Assembly: GCA_017744365.1 (NCBI GenBank)
Contig: JAGIBL010000003.1
Coordinates: 186,001-250,000, forward strand
Source of the DNA: Nocardioidaceae bacterium
GTDB lineage: Bacteria; Actinomycetota; Actinomycetes; Propionibacteriales; Nocardioidaceae
DNA length: 64,000 nt
Direction: 5' to 3'
Position numbers and translations under genes: made by a program. Positions within the stretch are counted from its first letter, which is position 1; each line of letters opens with the position of its first letter. The notes below the pieces were generated by a model. The model was not told the origin of the DNA. It worked only from the letters and a program-made list of their open reading frames with translations, and searched no databases. Positions 41,101-50,181 of this stretch are shown here, one piece after another.

Positions 41101-41329
41101 TCAATGACTCCCGTGTCAGTCATCGACAAGAACCGGCCCCAGCGGTCGGTTCCTCGTACCCCTCAACGAGCCGGACCGCTCGCTGTTACGCCACGATAGG
41201 GACCAAACGGGCGAGGCGTCCAAAGTTCCGCGTCTCGGAGCGCACGGCGGCCTTCGGTTCGTCCCGTTTCTTCCGGGTTTCGCTAGACCAGTGATTTCGG
41301 GTGGTCTAGTCACGCGTGGCAAGCGCGGG

Positions 41330-41743
41330 TCACAGTCCGCTGAGCACCGCGTGCGACCCGATCGCGCGGGCGACCACGGTTCCGTTCTGGGTCACCTCGG
41401 CCTCGGTCGAGCCGATCCGGCGGCCGACGCCGACGCACCGGGCCCGGCAGACCAGGGTCGGCCCCGGCACGGCGGCACGCACGTACTGCACGCTGAGCTG
41501 GACGTGGGGGGCCGCCGCGCCGGCCGGGACCCGGGCGTGCACGGCCCAGCCGGTGGCGGTGTCGAGCAGGGAGGCCAGGAACCCGCCGTGCAGGATGCCG
41601 CCGCCGTTGCAGTGCTCGGGACCCGGGTCGACCTCGACGACGGCCTCAGTCTCGCTGACGCTGACGTACCGGAATCCGAGCAGGGCCGAGAAGGGGCCGG
41701 GCGTGGGCCCGTCGGCGTGCGGGTCCCGCGGGAGGTGGGTCAT
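41330..41743 (-). CDS. Hotdog-fold thioesterase (PaaI-like)
   Basis: 137 residues. The hotdog signature is CNGGGILHGGFLASLLDTATG (cited in part: HGGFLASLLDTATGWAV, near residue 55), with HG and Asp as active-site elements, followed by VQLSVQYVRAAVPG. It hydrolyses acyl-CoA or aryl-CoA thioesters in the cytoplasm. The ATG overlaps the LysR stop by ATGA, so it is co-transcribed with the regulator and diverges from putA. A link to proline use is unclear. Confidence 0.85.
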   Translation of the reverse strand: MTHLPRDPHADGPTPGPFSALLGFRYVSVSETEAVVEVDPGPEHCNGGGILHGGFLASLLDTATGWAVHARVPAGAAAPHVQLSVQYVRAAVPGPTLVCRARCVGVGRRIGSTEAEVTQNGTVVARAIGSHAVLSGL

Positions 41744-42672
41744 GGGCTCATCCTGCCGTGGGTCGCGCGGGAGTCGGAGAAGAGCTCGGCCGCGGCCTGC
41801 CCGAGCGCCTCCCGGACCGCGCGCGTCGCGGGAGCGTCGCGGATCGACGGCGGCGAGGCGGTGAAGACGGTCCGCTGCGGCAGCCCTGGCATGTCCACCA
41901 GCCGCACCGGTGGCCGCTGGCCGCGCCAGAGCAGGTCGGGCAGCAGCGCGACCGCGTTGCCGGAGGCGATCAGCGCGACGTGCGCCTGGAGGTCGGCGGT
42001 CTCGAAGCGGACGTCGGGGTCGAAGCCCGCCCGCCGGCAGGTCTGCTCGGTGAAGTGCCGGGTGGCGGCGCCGCGTGGTTCCAGCACCCAGGGCAACCCG
42101 GCGGTGTCGGCCAGCCCCCGGATGTGCGCCCAGTCCTCCTGGGGCGGCACCGCCAGCCGGATCGCGTCGCTGACCAGCGGCACCCGGTCCAGGCCGGGGT
42201 GCCAGGGCGCGGCGTGGTCGGGGTACTGCTCGGCGACGACCAGGTCGAACTCGCGCAGGAACGTCTCGTGCAGCGCGGTCTCGGGCTCGCGCTGGGTCAC
42301 CTCGACGCGCAGCAGCGGGTGCTCCTCGCGCAGCCGGCGCATCGTCTCAGGCAGCAGGGCCAGGAACGCGGACTGGAAGATCGCCAGCCGGACGGTGCCG
42401 CGGGCCTCGGAGTCCTGGGCGCGCAGCTCGGACTCGGCGAGCTCGAGCCGCTCCAGCACCACCCCGGTGTGCTCGACGAGACGCTCCGCCGCCGGTGTCA
42501 GCTGCACCCGCCGGCCGACCTTGCGGAGCAGCTCGACGCCGGCCTCGCGCTCGAGCTGGGAGAGCTGCTGGGAGACCGAGGACGGACTCTGGTGCAGGGC
42601 GGCGGCGACCGCGGCGATGGTGCCGCGCACGTGCACCTCGCGCAGCAGGCGCAGCCGTCGTACGTCGAGCAC
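41740..42672 (-). CDS. LysR-family transcriptional regulator
   Basis: 310 residues from GTG 42672 with GGAGG upstream. N-terminal winged helix RLRLLREVHVRGTIAAVAAAL, then SPSSVSQQLSQLEREAGVEL, as in LysR/ArgP-like proteins. The effector domain follows with VRLAIFQSAFLALLPETM and VALIASGNAVALLPDL. It diverges from putA with 87 bases between starts, holding a dyad at 42711-42733. Regulation of putA by this protein, possibly with proline as effector, is the usual arrangement for such pairs and is inferred here. Confidence 0.9.
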   Translation of the reverse strand: MLDVRRLRLLREVHVRGTIAAVAAALHQSPSSVSQQLSQLEREAGVELLRKVGRRVQLTPAAERLVEHTGVVLERLELAESELRAQDSEARGTVRLAIFQSAFLALLPETMRRLREEHPLLRVEVTQREPETALHETFLREFDLVVAEQYPDHAAPWHPGLDRVPLVSDAIRLAVPPQEDWAHIRGLADTAGLPWVLEPRGAATRHFTEQTCRRAGFDPDVRFETADLQAHVALIASGNAVALLPDLLWRGQRPPVRLVDMPGLPQRTVFTASPPSIRDAPATRAVREALGQAAAELFSDSRATHGRMSP

Positions 42673-42710
42673 GGGTCCTCCTTTCCATCGGTTGTGCTTA
42701 CGAGTATGCC

Positions 42711-42733
42711 TCAGGAAACATCGCTTTACCTGA
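42711..42733. promoter_or_regulatory. Dyad in the lysR/putA intergenic region, candidate operator
   Basis: TCAGGAAA and TTTACCTGA face each other across six bases (TCAGG and CCTGA are perfect). It lies 27 bases before the putA start and 39 before lysR, a suitable place for a LysR-type site; the T-N11-A rule was not tested further. Confidence 0.5.
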
Positions 42734-42759
42734 TGCATCTTGGCTCGCACACTGGCGTT

Positions 42760-45700
42760 ATGGCCACCACCACCCACCCCGCTCCACACTCGCTTCCGGC
42801 GTACGACGACCCCGCCGGTCTCGACGAGCTCACCGCCCTGGCCCCCGAGGTCGAGGCCACCGTCCGTCGCTGGCTCGACGTGTCCTCGTCGGTGGCACCC
42901 GACAAGTCGGCGCAGCGGCTGGCCGGGATCCTCAAGGACCCCCGCGGCCTCGGCTTCACGGTCGGCTTCATCGACGGGGTCGTCCGGCCCGAGGACCAGC
43001 GCATCGCCGCGCACAACCTGGCAGAGCTGGCCCGCGACGTGCCCGCCTTCCTGCCCTGGTGGCAGCGCTTCGCCGTGCGGCTGGGCGCGGTGGTCGGGCT
43101 GGTCGCTCCCTGGCTGGTCATCCCCGTCGTACGACGGACGCTGCGCGGCATGGTCGGCCACCTGCTGGTGAACGCCGAGGACCGCCAGCTCGGCCGCACC
43201 ATCGCCAAGCTGCGCGGCAACGGCACCCGGCTCAACCTGAACCTGCTCGGCGAGTCGGTGCTCGGCGAGCGCGAGGCGGCCCGCCGACTGAAGGGCACCC
43301 ACCGGCTGCTGGCCCGCGACGACGTCGACTACGTCTCCATCAAGGTTTCCTCGACAGTCGCGCCGCACTCGCCGTGGGCCACCGCGGAGGCGGTCGACCA
43401 CATCGTCGAGTCGCTGCTGCCGCTGTTCCAGCGCGCCGCCGCCGCGCAGCCGGCGAAGTTCATCAACCTGGACATGGAGGAGTACCGCGACCTCGACCTG
43501 ACCATCCGGGTCTTCACCCGGCTGCTGGACCTGCCCGAGCTGCGGAACCTGCAGGCCGGCATCGTGCTGCAGGCCTACCTCCCGGATGCGCTGCGCGCCA
43601 TGATCGGGCTGCAGGAGTGGGCCGCGGCCCGGCGGGCGCAGGGTGGCGCACCGATCAAGGTCCGGCTGGTCAAGGGCGCCAACCTGCCGATGGAGCGGGT
43701 CGACGCCGCGATCCACGACTGGCCGCTGGCGACCTGGCACACCAAGCAGGAGTCCGACACCAGCTACAAGGCCGTGCTCGACTACGCGCTGCGGCCCGAG
43801 CACACCGCCAACGTGCGCCTCGGCGTAGCCGGCCACAACCTGTTCGACATCGCCTTCGCCTGGCTGCTGGCCGGCAAGCGCGGCGTCCGCGACGACGTCG
43901 AGTTCGAGATGCTGCTCGGCATGGCGCAGGGCCAGGCCGAGGCCGTCAAGCGCGACGTGGGCGGGCTGCTGCTCTACACCCCGGTCGTGCACCCGGCCGA
44001 GTTCGACGTGGCCATCGCCTACCTGGTGCGCCGCCTCGAGGAGGGCGCCAGCAAGGACAACTTCATGTCCGCGGCCTTCGACCTGCACGACGACGCGGCG
44101 CTGTTCGCCCGCGAGCGGGACCGGTTCCTGGCCTCGCTGGCCGCGATGGACCGCACCGTGCCCGAGCCGCACCGGATCCAGGACCGCGCCGCCGAGCACG
44201 ACCTGGTCCCGGCGAGCGACTTCCACAACGTGCCCGACACCGATCCGTCGCTTCCGGCCAACAACGCCTGGGGGCGGCGGATCCTGGCGAAGGTGCCGAC
44301 CAGCACCGTCGGCGCCGACGCGGTCGCGGCCGCCGAGGTGCACGACGCCCAGGAGCTCGACACCAAGCTGGCGACGGCGGTCGAGGCGGGCACGCGCTGG
44401 GGCGCGCTCTCCGGGGCCGAGCGGGCCTCGGTGCTGCGCCGGGCCGCGGTCGAGCTGGAGCGCCGCCGCGCCGACCTGCTCGAGGTGATGGCCGCCGAGT
44501 GCGGCAAGACCCTGGACCAGGGCGACCCCGAGGTCAGCGAGGCGATCGACTTCGCCAACTACTACGCGGGCCTGGCCGAGGCGCTCGACGACGTGGACGG
44601 CGCCGTGGCCAAGCCGGTCCGGCTCACCGTGGTCACCCCGCCGTGGAACTTCCCGGTCGCGATCCCGGCCGGCTCGACGCTGGCCGCCCTGGCCGCCGGC
44701 TCGGCCGTGGTCATCAAGCCCGCGACCCAGGCCCGGCGCTCCGGTGCCGCGATGGTCGAGGCGCTGTGGGCGGCCGGCGTTCCCGGCGACGTCCTGCAGC
44801 TGGTGCAGGTGCCCGAGAGCGAGCTCGGCCGCCAGCTCGTCTCCGACCCCCGGGTCGACCGGCTGGTGCTCACCGGCGCCTACGAGACCGCCGAGCTGTT
44901 CCGCTCGTTCCGCCCGGACCTGCAGCTGCTCGCCGAGACCAGCGGCAAGAACGCGCTGGTGGTGACCCCGAGCGCCGACCTGGACCTGGCCGCGAAGGAC
45001 GTCGCGTACTCGGCGTTCGGGCACGCCGGGCAGAAGTGCTCGGCGGCGTCGCTGGCGATCCTGGTCGGCTCGGTGGCCACCTCGCAGCGGTTCCGCAACC
45101 AGCTGGTCGACGCGGTCACCTCGCTGACCGTCGGCGACCCGAGCGACCCGCGCTCGCAGGTGGGTCCGCTGATCGGGCCCGCCGAGGGCAAGCTGCTCAA
45201 GGCGCTGACCACGCTGGCACCGGGCGAGTCCTGGCTGGTGGAGCCCAAGCGGCTCGACGAGTCCGGCCAGACCTGGACCCCGGGCATCAAGGACGGCGTC
45301 GCCCCGGGTTCGGAGACGCACCTGACCGAGTTCTTCGGGCCGGTACTCGGCATCATGACCGCGCCCACCCTGGAGGAAGCGATCCGGCTGCAGAACCAGG
45401 TCGCCTACGGCCTCACCGCCGGGCTGCACTCGCTCGACCCGGACGAGGTCGCGCTCTGGGTCGACTCCGTCGAGGCCGGCAACCTGTACGTCAACCGCGG
45501 CACCACCGGGGCGATCGTGCGCCGGCAGCCGTTCGGTGGCTGGAAGAGGTCGGCGGTCGGCACCGGCACCAAGGCCGGCGGGCCGAACTACCTGGTCGGG
45601 CTCACCGACTGGGAGACGGCGCCCGCGACCGCGCAGGCCCCCCTGGGCGACGTCGCCCGGTCGATCCTGGTCGCCGCCCACGCCGACGGCCTGGCCGAGC

Positions 45701-46230
45701 TGGACCGGCTGGAGCGTTCGCTCGCCAGCGACGCCGCGGCCTGGGCGGACGAGTACGGCACCGTCCGCGACGTCTCCGCGCTGCCGCCGGAGCGCAACGT
45801 GTTCCGCTACCTGCCGCACCCGGTGACGGTCCGCCTCGCCTCGGGCAGCACCACCGACCTGGTCCGCGTGGTGGCCGCCGGTCTGGTCGCCGGCGCGGTG
45901 GTCACGGTCTCGTCGTACACCGAGCTGCCGCCGCAGGTCACCGCGGCACTGGCCGCCGCCGGGGCCACCCCGGTGATCGAGGACGACGAGGCCTGGTCGC
46001 GGCGGCTGCGTGCCCTCGACGGTGGTCGGGTCCGGCTGCTGCACGGCGATGCGCGGACGTCGTACGACGTCGTCGGCGGTCGCCCCGACGTGGCGATCCA
46101 CGCGCACCCGGTCACCGAGTCCGGCCGCGTCGAGATGCTGCCGTTCCTGCGCGAGCAGGCGGTCAGCATCACCGCGCACCGGTTCGGGAACCCGCACCCG
46201 CTGGCCGCCGCGGTGCTCCCGGAGAAGTAG
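42760..46230 (+). CDS. putA: Bifunctional proline dehydrogenase/L-glutamate gamma-semialdehyde dehydrogenase
   Basis: 1156 residues. It converts proline to glutamate in two steps. The FAD-dependent PRODH barrel occupies ~100-450 (LNLLGESVLGERE, YVSIKVSS, RLVKGANLPMERVD). The NAD-dependent aldehyde dehydrogenase spans ~500-1000, with E726 in LLAETSGKN and catalytic C760 in GHAGQKCSAAS. A further ~150-residue C-terminal domain follows, as in long actinobacterial PutA. No N-terminal DNA-binding domain, so the divergent LysR protein likely regulates. ATG 42760 is preferred over in-frame ATGs at 42706 and 42733 because CACACT lies six bases before it. Confidence 0.93.
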   Translation: MATTTHPAPHSLPAYDDPAGLDELTALAPEVEATVRRWLDVSSSVAPDKSAQRLAGILKDPRGLGFTVGFIDGVVRPEDQRIAAHNLAELARDVPAFLPWWQRFAVRLGAVVGLVAPWLVIPVVRRTLRGMVGHLLVNAEDRQLGRTIAKLRGNGTRLNLNLLGESVLGEREAARRLKGTHRLLARDDVDYVSIKVSSTVAPHSPWATAEAVDHIVESLLPLFQRAAAAQPAKFINLDMEEYRDLDLTIRVFTRLLDLPELRNLQAGIVLQAYLPDALRAMIGLQEWAAARRAQGGAPIKVRLVKGANLPMERVDAAIHDWPLATWHTKQESDTSYKAVLDYALRPEHTANVRLGVAGHNLFDIAFAWLLAGKRGVRDDVEFEMLLGMAQGQAEAVKRDVGGLLLYTPVVHPAEFDVAIAYLVRRLEEGASKDNFMSAAFDLHDDAALFARERDRFLASLAAMDRTVPEPHRIQDRAAEHDLVPASDFHNVPDTDPSLPANNAWGRRILAKVPTSTVGADAVAAAEVHDAQELDTKLATAVEAGTRWGALSGAERASVLRRAAVELERRRADLLEVMAAECGKTLDQGDPEVSEAIDFANYYAGLAEALDDVDGAVAKPVRLTVVTPPWNFPVAIPAGSTLAALAAGSAVVIKPATQARRSGAAMVEALWAAGVPGDVLQLVQVPESELGRQLVSDPRVDRLVLTGAYETAELFRSFRPDLQLLAETSGKNALVVTPSADLDLAAKDVAYSAFGHAGQKCSAASLAILVGSVATSQRFRNQLVDAVTSLTVGDPSDPRSQVGPLIGPAEGKLLKALTTLAPGESWLVEPKRLDESGQTWTPGIKDGVAPGSETHLTEFFGPVLGIMTAPTLEEAIRLQNQVAYGLTAGLHSLDPDEVALWVDSVEAGNLYVNRGTTGAIVRRQPFGGWKRSAVGTGTKAGGPNYLVGLTDWETAPATAQAPLGDVARSILVAAHADGLAELDRLERSLASDAAAWADEYGTVRDVSALPPERNVFRYLPHPVTVRLASGSTTDLVRVVAAGLVAGAVVTVSSYTELPPQVTAALAAAGATPVIEDDEAWSRRLRALDGGRVRLLHGDARTSYDVVGGRPDVAIHAHPVTESGRVEMLPFLREQAVSITAHRFGNPHPLAAAVLPEK

Positions 46231-46239
46231 CCACCGACG

Positions 46240-46281
46240 CCGAAGGCCCCGTCCCGCGAGTATGCGGGGCGGGGCCTTCGG
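46240..46281. terminator. Strong bidirectional hairpin between putA and tRNA-Thr
   Basis: An 18-base arm starting CCGAAGGCCCCG pairs with its complement across GAGTAT; one G-T pair only. It lies 10 bases after putA and 9 bases beyond the tRNA 3' end, so it can end both convergent transcripts. No U-run is present on either side. Confidence 0.7.
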
Positions 46282-46289
46282 ATGCCGGG

Positions 46290-46362
46290 AGCCGCCTGTC
46301 GGAATCGAACCGACGACCTATTCATTACGAGTGAATCGCTCTACCGACTGAGCTAAGGCGGC
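46290..46362 (-). tRNA. tRNA-Thr (anticodon CGT)
   Basis: 73 bases. The cloverleaf is complete: acceptor GCCGCCT/AGGCGGC, D-arm GCTC...GAGC, anticodon stem ATTCA/TGAAT with loop CTCGTAA (anticodon CGT, reading ACG), TpsiC arm GTCGG-TTCGATT-CCGAC. No CCA is encoded. No integrase or att-like duplicate of its 3' end is seen nearby. Confidence 0.96.
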
Positions 46363-46449
46363 GGGTACTGCTCGTGCCCGGCCGGTCAGCCGGGCACGCC
46401 GCACGAGTATAGGGGCGTCGTGCGGCACCGGCGAAACCGGACCCGGACC

Positions 46450-48138
46450 TCAGCAGCGCAGATCTTGCGGCGGCACCTTGCCCCGGATCAGCCAGGCCTC
46501 GACGGCGTCGTCCACGCAGGCGTTGCCGCGCTGGAAGCCGGTGTGCCCGTCGCCGTCGCGGGTGATCAGCCGGCCCGAGGAGAGCTCGGCGGCCAGCGCC
46601 TGCGCCCACCGCAGCGGGGTGGCCGGGTCGCGGGTGGTGCCGATGACGACGATGGGCGGGGCGCCGTTGGCGTGCAGGGCGGTGGTGACGTGGCCGGACT
46701 TGACCGGCCAGTTCGCGCACGTCGAGAGGCTGAACGCGAACGCGCGGCCGAAGGTCGGGGAGACCTTGAGGAACTGGGCGAAGTGGGCCGGCACCTGGCT
46801 GGTCGGGATCGCGTCGGAGTGGTCGAGGCAGTTGACGGCGTACAGGGCCTCCATGGAGTTGTCGGTGTAGCCGTCGGGGCCGCGCGAGGAGTAGGCGTCG
46901 GCCAGCGCGAGCAGGCTGGTGCCGCGGCCCTCGTCGAAGGCCTGCTCCAACGCACGGCTCAGGTTGGGCCAGTACTCCTTGACGTAGAGCGGCAGCCAGA
47001 TGCCCATCATCGCCAGCCCCTCGGTGAGCGGGCGGTCCTCGTCGGAGGTGGGCAGCGGGTCGGACTCGACCTGGGCCAGGAAGTCCTGGATCCGCTTGAG
47101 CCCGGCCTCCACGGTGTCGCCCAGGAAGCAGTCGCCGTCGTGCACGCAGTCGGTGACGTAGGCGCGCAGGGCGGTCTCGAAGCCGCCCGCCTGCTCCAGG
47201 GCGAGCTGCGCGTTCGACATCGCCGGGTCGACCGCGCCGTCGAGCACGAACCGGCCGACGTGCGCCGGGAACAGGTTGGCGTAGGTCGCACCGAGGAAGG
47301 TCCCGTACGACGCACCCAGGTAGTCGAGCTTGTCCTCCCCGAGCGCTGCCCGCAGGACGTCCATGTCCTTGGCGGCCTCCTCGGTGGACATGTGCCGGGC
47401 CAGCTCGCCGCTCTTGTTCAGGCAGCCCTGCCCGAAACCGTTGATGAGCTGGTCCATCCTGTCCCGCTCGGCCTGGGTGTCCGGGTCCGGGTCGAAGGCC
47501 AGCAGCCGGTCCAGCTCGGAGGTGGAGATGCACTGCAGCGGCGCGCTCTCGCCGACCCCGCGCGGGTCGAAGCCGACGATGTCGTAGGCGTCGGAGAGCG
47601 GCTGCCCGAACTGCAGCGATCCGGCCGCGGCGTAGTTCACGCCAGAGCCACCCGGCCCGCCCGGGTTCACTACCAGCGACCCGACCCGGCGGCCCTGGGC
47701 AGGAACCCTGAGCACCGCCAGCTTGAGGGTGCGCCCCTCGGGGTGGGCGTAGTCCAGCGGCACCTCGAGCCGGGCGCACACGTCCCGGTCGCACTTCTTC
47801 CAGTGCAGCTTCTGTGCGTAGAACCGGGCCAGCGACGCGGTCGGCGGAGCCTGCGGGGTCGCGCTCTGCGTCGGCGTGCTCGCCGGGGTGTCGTCGCCGC
47901 TCGGCGCGGCATCCGGGTCGTCGTCGTTCGCGACCAGGCGCCAGCCGGCGAACCCGGCCACGATCACCGCGAACACGACTACGCCGACCAGGACACCCAG
48001 CGCCACCGGGCTGCGCCGCGGCGGCCGGGCCTGCGGCAGCGGAGCCAGCGGCCCCCCAAGCCGCTCCCCCTCCCCCGGACCGCCCGGCCCCTCAGGAGGG
48101 CCGGAGGGAGGACCGGGGGGCGGGAAGCTCTGCGACAT
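46450..48138 (-). CDS. Membrane-anchored alpha/beta-hydrolase of the S33/tripeptidyl aminopeptidase type
   Basis: 562 residues. A Pro/Gly-rich cytoplasmic N-terminus (1-40) and one helix (44-66) anchor an extracellular enzyme, followed by a Pro/Thr linker. The hydrolase domain has VVNPGGPGGSG (oxyanion region), FDPRGVGESAPL, the nucleophile Ser277 in LGASYGTFLG, an Asp in TTRDPATPL and the His near DGDGHTGF. This matches Streptomyces-type secreted tripeptidyl aminopeptidases (SlpD/E, Tap) and mycobacterial CaeA-like proteins. Several Cys suggest disulfides. TAGAGT six bases before ATG 48138 suggests a leaderless transcript. Confidence 0.88.
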   Translation of the reverse strand: MSQSFPPPGPPSGPPEGPGGPGEGERLGGPLAPLPQARPPRRSPVALGVLVGVVVFAVIVAGFAGWRLVANDDDPDAAPSGDDTPASTPTQSATPQAPPTASLARFYAQKLHWKKCDRDVCARLEVPLDYAHPEGRTLKLAVLRVPAQGRRVGSLVVNPGGPGGSGVNYAAAGSLQFGQPLSDAYDIVGFDPRGVGESAPLQCISTSELDRLLAFDPDPDTQAERDRMDQLINGFGQGCLNKSGELARHMSTEEAAKDMDVLRAALGEDKLDYLGASYGTFLGATYANLFPAHVGRFVLDGAVDPAMSNAQLALEQAGGFETALRAYVTDCVHDGDCFLGDTVEAGLKRIQDFLAQVESDPLPTSDEDRPLTEGLAMMGIWLPLYVKEYWPNLSRALEQAFDEGRGTSLLALADAYSSRGPDGYTDNSMEALYAVNCLDHSDAIPTSQVPAHFAQFLKVSPTFGRAFAFSLSTCANWPVKSGHVTTALHANGAPPIVVIGTTRDPATPLRWAQALAAELSSGRLITRDGDGHTGFQRGNACVDDAVEAWLIRGKVPPQDLRC

Positions 48139-48144
48139 GCCTCC

Positions 48145-48150
48145 ACTCTA
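48145..48150 (-). promoter_or_regulatory. -10 box of a leaderless promoter for the S33 hydrolase gene
   Basis: TAGAGT ends six bases before ATG 48138. GGAGGC lies between but is too close to the ATG to serve as a Shine-Dalgarno. Confidence 0.5.
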
Positions 48151-48299
48151 GGGAGTGGTCCCGCACGTCCAGGGCGCGCCGGGCATACCCCCACCCGGGT
48201 GGGGCCCACTGACCCGCCCTGGCTCAAGGTAGGCCGGAAATCGCCTCAGGCACAACGCGAATCCACAGCCCCCACCGCCACGCCTCGGATCGAGCGGAG

Positions 48300-49433
48300 T
48301 CAGTCGGCGAGTCGCAGGGCAGTCATCAGCGACTCCAGCGCGAGCATCGGCGGCACGTTGAACTCGAGCATCTGCTCGCGCGCCTCGAACACCGCGTCGA
48401 TCCGGCGCAGGTTCTGCTCGGCCGTCGTCAGGCCGGCCAGCTTGTCGAGGTCCGCACGGATCTCCTCGTTCACCAGCTCGGCGCCGGTCCCGAGCTGGAG
48501 GGTGAGCGCGTCCCGGTAGACCGAGACCAGGTCCATCAGCCCCCGGTCCACCACATCGAGGTGGCGCCGCTTGGCCCGCGTCTTCTGGGACTGCTCCATC
48601 GCCCGCAGCGCCGGAGCGTACTCGCGCGGGCGCCGGCCTCGCTCGACGACGCCGTAGGCACGGTCGAGCTCCTCCTTCTCCCGGGCGTCGTGCGCGCCGG
48701 TGATCGCGTCCGCCTCGGCCTTGGCCAGGTCGTGCAGCGTGCTGGCCGCGTTCATGCAGGCACGCAGCGAGGTCAGCCCGACCGGGAACCGGACCACCTC
48801 GCGACGGCGGTTGCGGGTGTCCTCCTCGCGGGCCAGCGCCCGTGCCCGTCCGATGTGGCCCTGGCTAGCCCGGGCCGCGTGCAGCGCGGTCTGCTGGTCG
48901 ACCCCGTCGTTGCGCACGAGGTAGTCAGCCACCTCGGAGCTGCCCGGCGTCGCCAGCACGACCAGGCGCGTCCGGGATCGGATCGTCGGCAGCACGTCCT
49001 CGACCGTCGGCGCGCACAGCAGCCACACGGTCCGGTCGGTGGGCTCCTCGATCGCCTTCAGCAGAGCATTGGCCGCCTGCTCGGTGAGCCGGTCGGCGTC
49101 CTCGACGACGAGCACCTGCCACCGGCTCCCAGCCGGTGCGAGCGCGGCGGTGCGCACCAGCCCGCGGACCTCTTCGACGCCGATCGAGAGCTTCTCGGTC
49201 CGCGTCACCCGGACGTCGGGGTGCGAGCCGACCTTCACGTTGTGGCACGACGGGCACTGCCCGCAGCCGCCGTTCTCGCACTGCAGCGCCGCCGCGAACG
49301 CGACCGCGGCGTTGGACCGCCCCGAACCCGGCGGCCCGGTGAACAGCCAGGCGTGCGTCATGTCCCCGGCCACCGCGCGCTTGAGCCGCTCGACCACGAC
49401 GCTCTGGCCGACCAGGTCGTCCCAGACAGTCAT
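48300..49433 (-). CDS. holB: DNA polymerase III subunit delta'
   Basis: 377 residues. Clamp-loader subunit of the replicative polymerase. The AAA+ domain has VWDDLVGQSVVVERL, a degenerate P-loop FTGPPGSGRS (31-40), a four-Cys zinc site (C52, C57, C60, C63), and QVLVVEDADRLTEQAANALLK. RSRTRLVVL holds the SRC-like sensor position changed to SRT, as usual for delta'. Its ATG overlaps the tmk stop (ATGA). The tmk-holB pair and the nearby topA match the actinobacterial order around Rv3644c-Rv3646c. Confidence 0.92.
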   Translation of the reverse strand: MTVWDDLVGQSVVVERLKRAVAGDMTHAWLFTGPPGSGRSNAAVAFAAALQCENGGCGQCPSCHNVKVGSHPDVRVTRTEKLSIGVEEVRGLVRTAALAPAGSRWQVLVVEDADRLTEQAANALLKAIEEPTDRTVWLLCAPTVEDVLPTIRSRTRLVVLATPGSSEVADYLVRNDGVDQQTALHAARASQGHIGRARALAREEDTRNRRREVVRFPVGLTSLRACMNAASTLHDLAKAEADAITGAHDAREKEELDRAYGVVERGRRPREYAPALRAMEQSQKTRAKRRHLDVVDRGLMDLVSVYRDALTLQLGTGAELVNEEIRADLDKLAGLTTAEQNLRRIDAVFEAREQMLEFNVPPMLALESLMTALRLAD

Positions 49434-50062
49434 CGGAGCAGCTCCTCGACGCGCTTGCGTACGGCGGCGGCGATGTCCTCGACCTCGGCGCGCGCGTCGA
49501 GCACCAGGTAGTGCTCCGGGTCGGCATCGGCCAGCGCCAGGAAGGAGTCACGCACCCGCTGGTGGAACTCCAGGGGCTCGCCCTCGATGCGGTCCCGCTC
49601 GGCGAACCGGCCGAACCCGGCGGCGGGGTCCAGGTCGAGCAGCACGGTCAGGTGCGGGCGCAGGTCGCCGGTGGCCCAGCGGACCATCTGCTCGAGCCGG
49701 TCGAAGTCCAGCGCCCGGCCACCACCTTGGTAGGCCAGCAGCGAGTCGACGTACCGGTCGGTGATGACGACCGCGCCGCGCGCCAGCCCGGGCCGGACCA
49801 CCCGGCGCAGGTGCTCGGCCTTGTCGGCGGCGTAGAGCAGGGCCTCGGTCTCGTCGGCCAGCTCGCCGGTCTCCGGGCTGAGCACGATCTCGCGGACCTT
49901 GCGGCCGACCTCGGTGTCGCCGGGCTCGAAGGTGAGCACGACGTCGCGGCCGAGCTCGACCAGCCGATCCCGCAGCGCCACCGACTGGGTCGACTTGCCG
50001 GACCCCTCGCCGCCCTCGAAGCAGACGAACAGGCCAGACGCGGCGTAGACACCCGGGGACAC
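49430..50062 (-). CDS. tmk: Thymidylate kinase
   Basis: 210 residues. It phosphorylates dTMP to dTDP. P-loop FEGGEGSGKSTQ (15-26), DRYVDSLLAYQGGGR with the DR(Y/F) motif, LTVLLDLDPAAGFGR and the LID-type FAERDRIE region. GTG 50062 is preferred because TAGGCT lies six bases upstream and there is no Shine-Dalgarno. It is coupled to holB through an ATGA overlap. Confidence 0.93.
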   Translation of the reverse strand: MSPGVYAASGLFVCFEGGEGSGKSTQSVALRDRLVELGRDVVLTFEPGDTEVGRKVREIVLSPETGELADETEALLYAADKAEHLRRVVRPGLARGAVVITDRYVDSLLAYQGGGRALDFDRLEQMVRWATGDLRPHLTVLLDLDPAAGFGRFAERDRIEGEPLEFHQRVRDSFLALADADPEHYLVLDARAEVEDIAAAVRKRVEELLR

Positions 50063-50068
50063 GCGCGG

Positions 50069-50074
50069 AGCCTA
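50069..50074 (-). promoter_or_regulatory. -10 box of a leaderless promoter for tmk-holB
   Basis: TAGGCT ends six bases before GTG 50062, fitting TANNNT; it fixes the tmk start. Confidence 0.55.
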
Positions 50075-50168
50075 TCGAGCGCCCGAGCTTGCTCGAGGCC
50101 GAGTGGGCGACGTCGCGTTGACGAGCGAAGCGAGGAACACGTGCACACCCTAAGGGCCGCCGCCCCCC

Positions 50169-50174
50169 TATCGT
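50169..50174 (+). promoter_or_regulatory. -10 box of a leaderless promoter for the small SRPBCC-like gene
   Basis: TATCGT ends seven bases before ATG 50182 and supports that start over the in-frame GTG 50173 and ATG 50176, which would overlap or touch the box. Confidence 0.5.
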
Positions 50175-50181
50175 GATGGGC

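Noticed and set aside
41740-46334. Very long open frames on both strands across putA (about 1300-1490 codons)
   Set aside because: High GC leaves few stops in shadow frames. Only the plus frame from 42760 and the minus LysR frame show protein motifs; the antisense frame is low-complexity Arg/Gly/His/Val.
46290-46362. tRNA-Thr as an integration site for a genomic island
   Set aside because: No integrase, no repeated tRNA 3' end and no compositional break are seen on either side.
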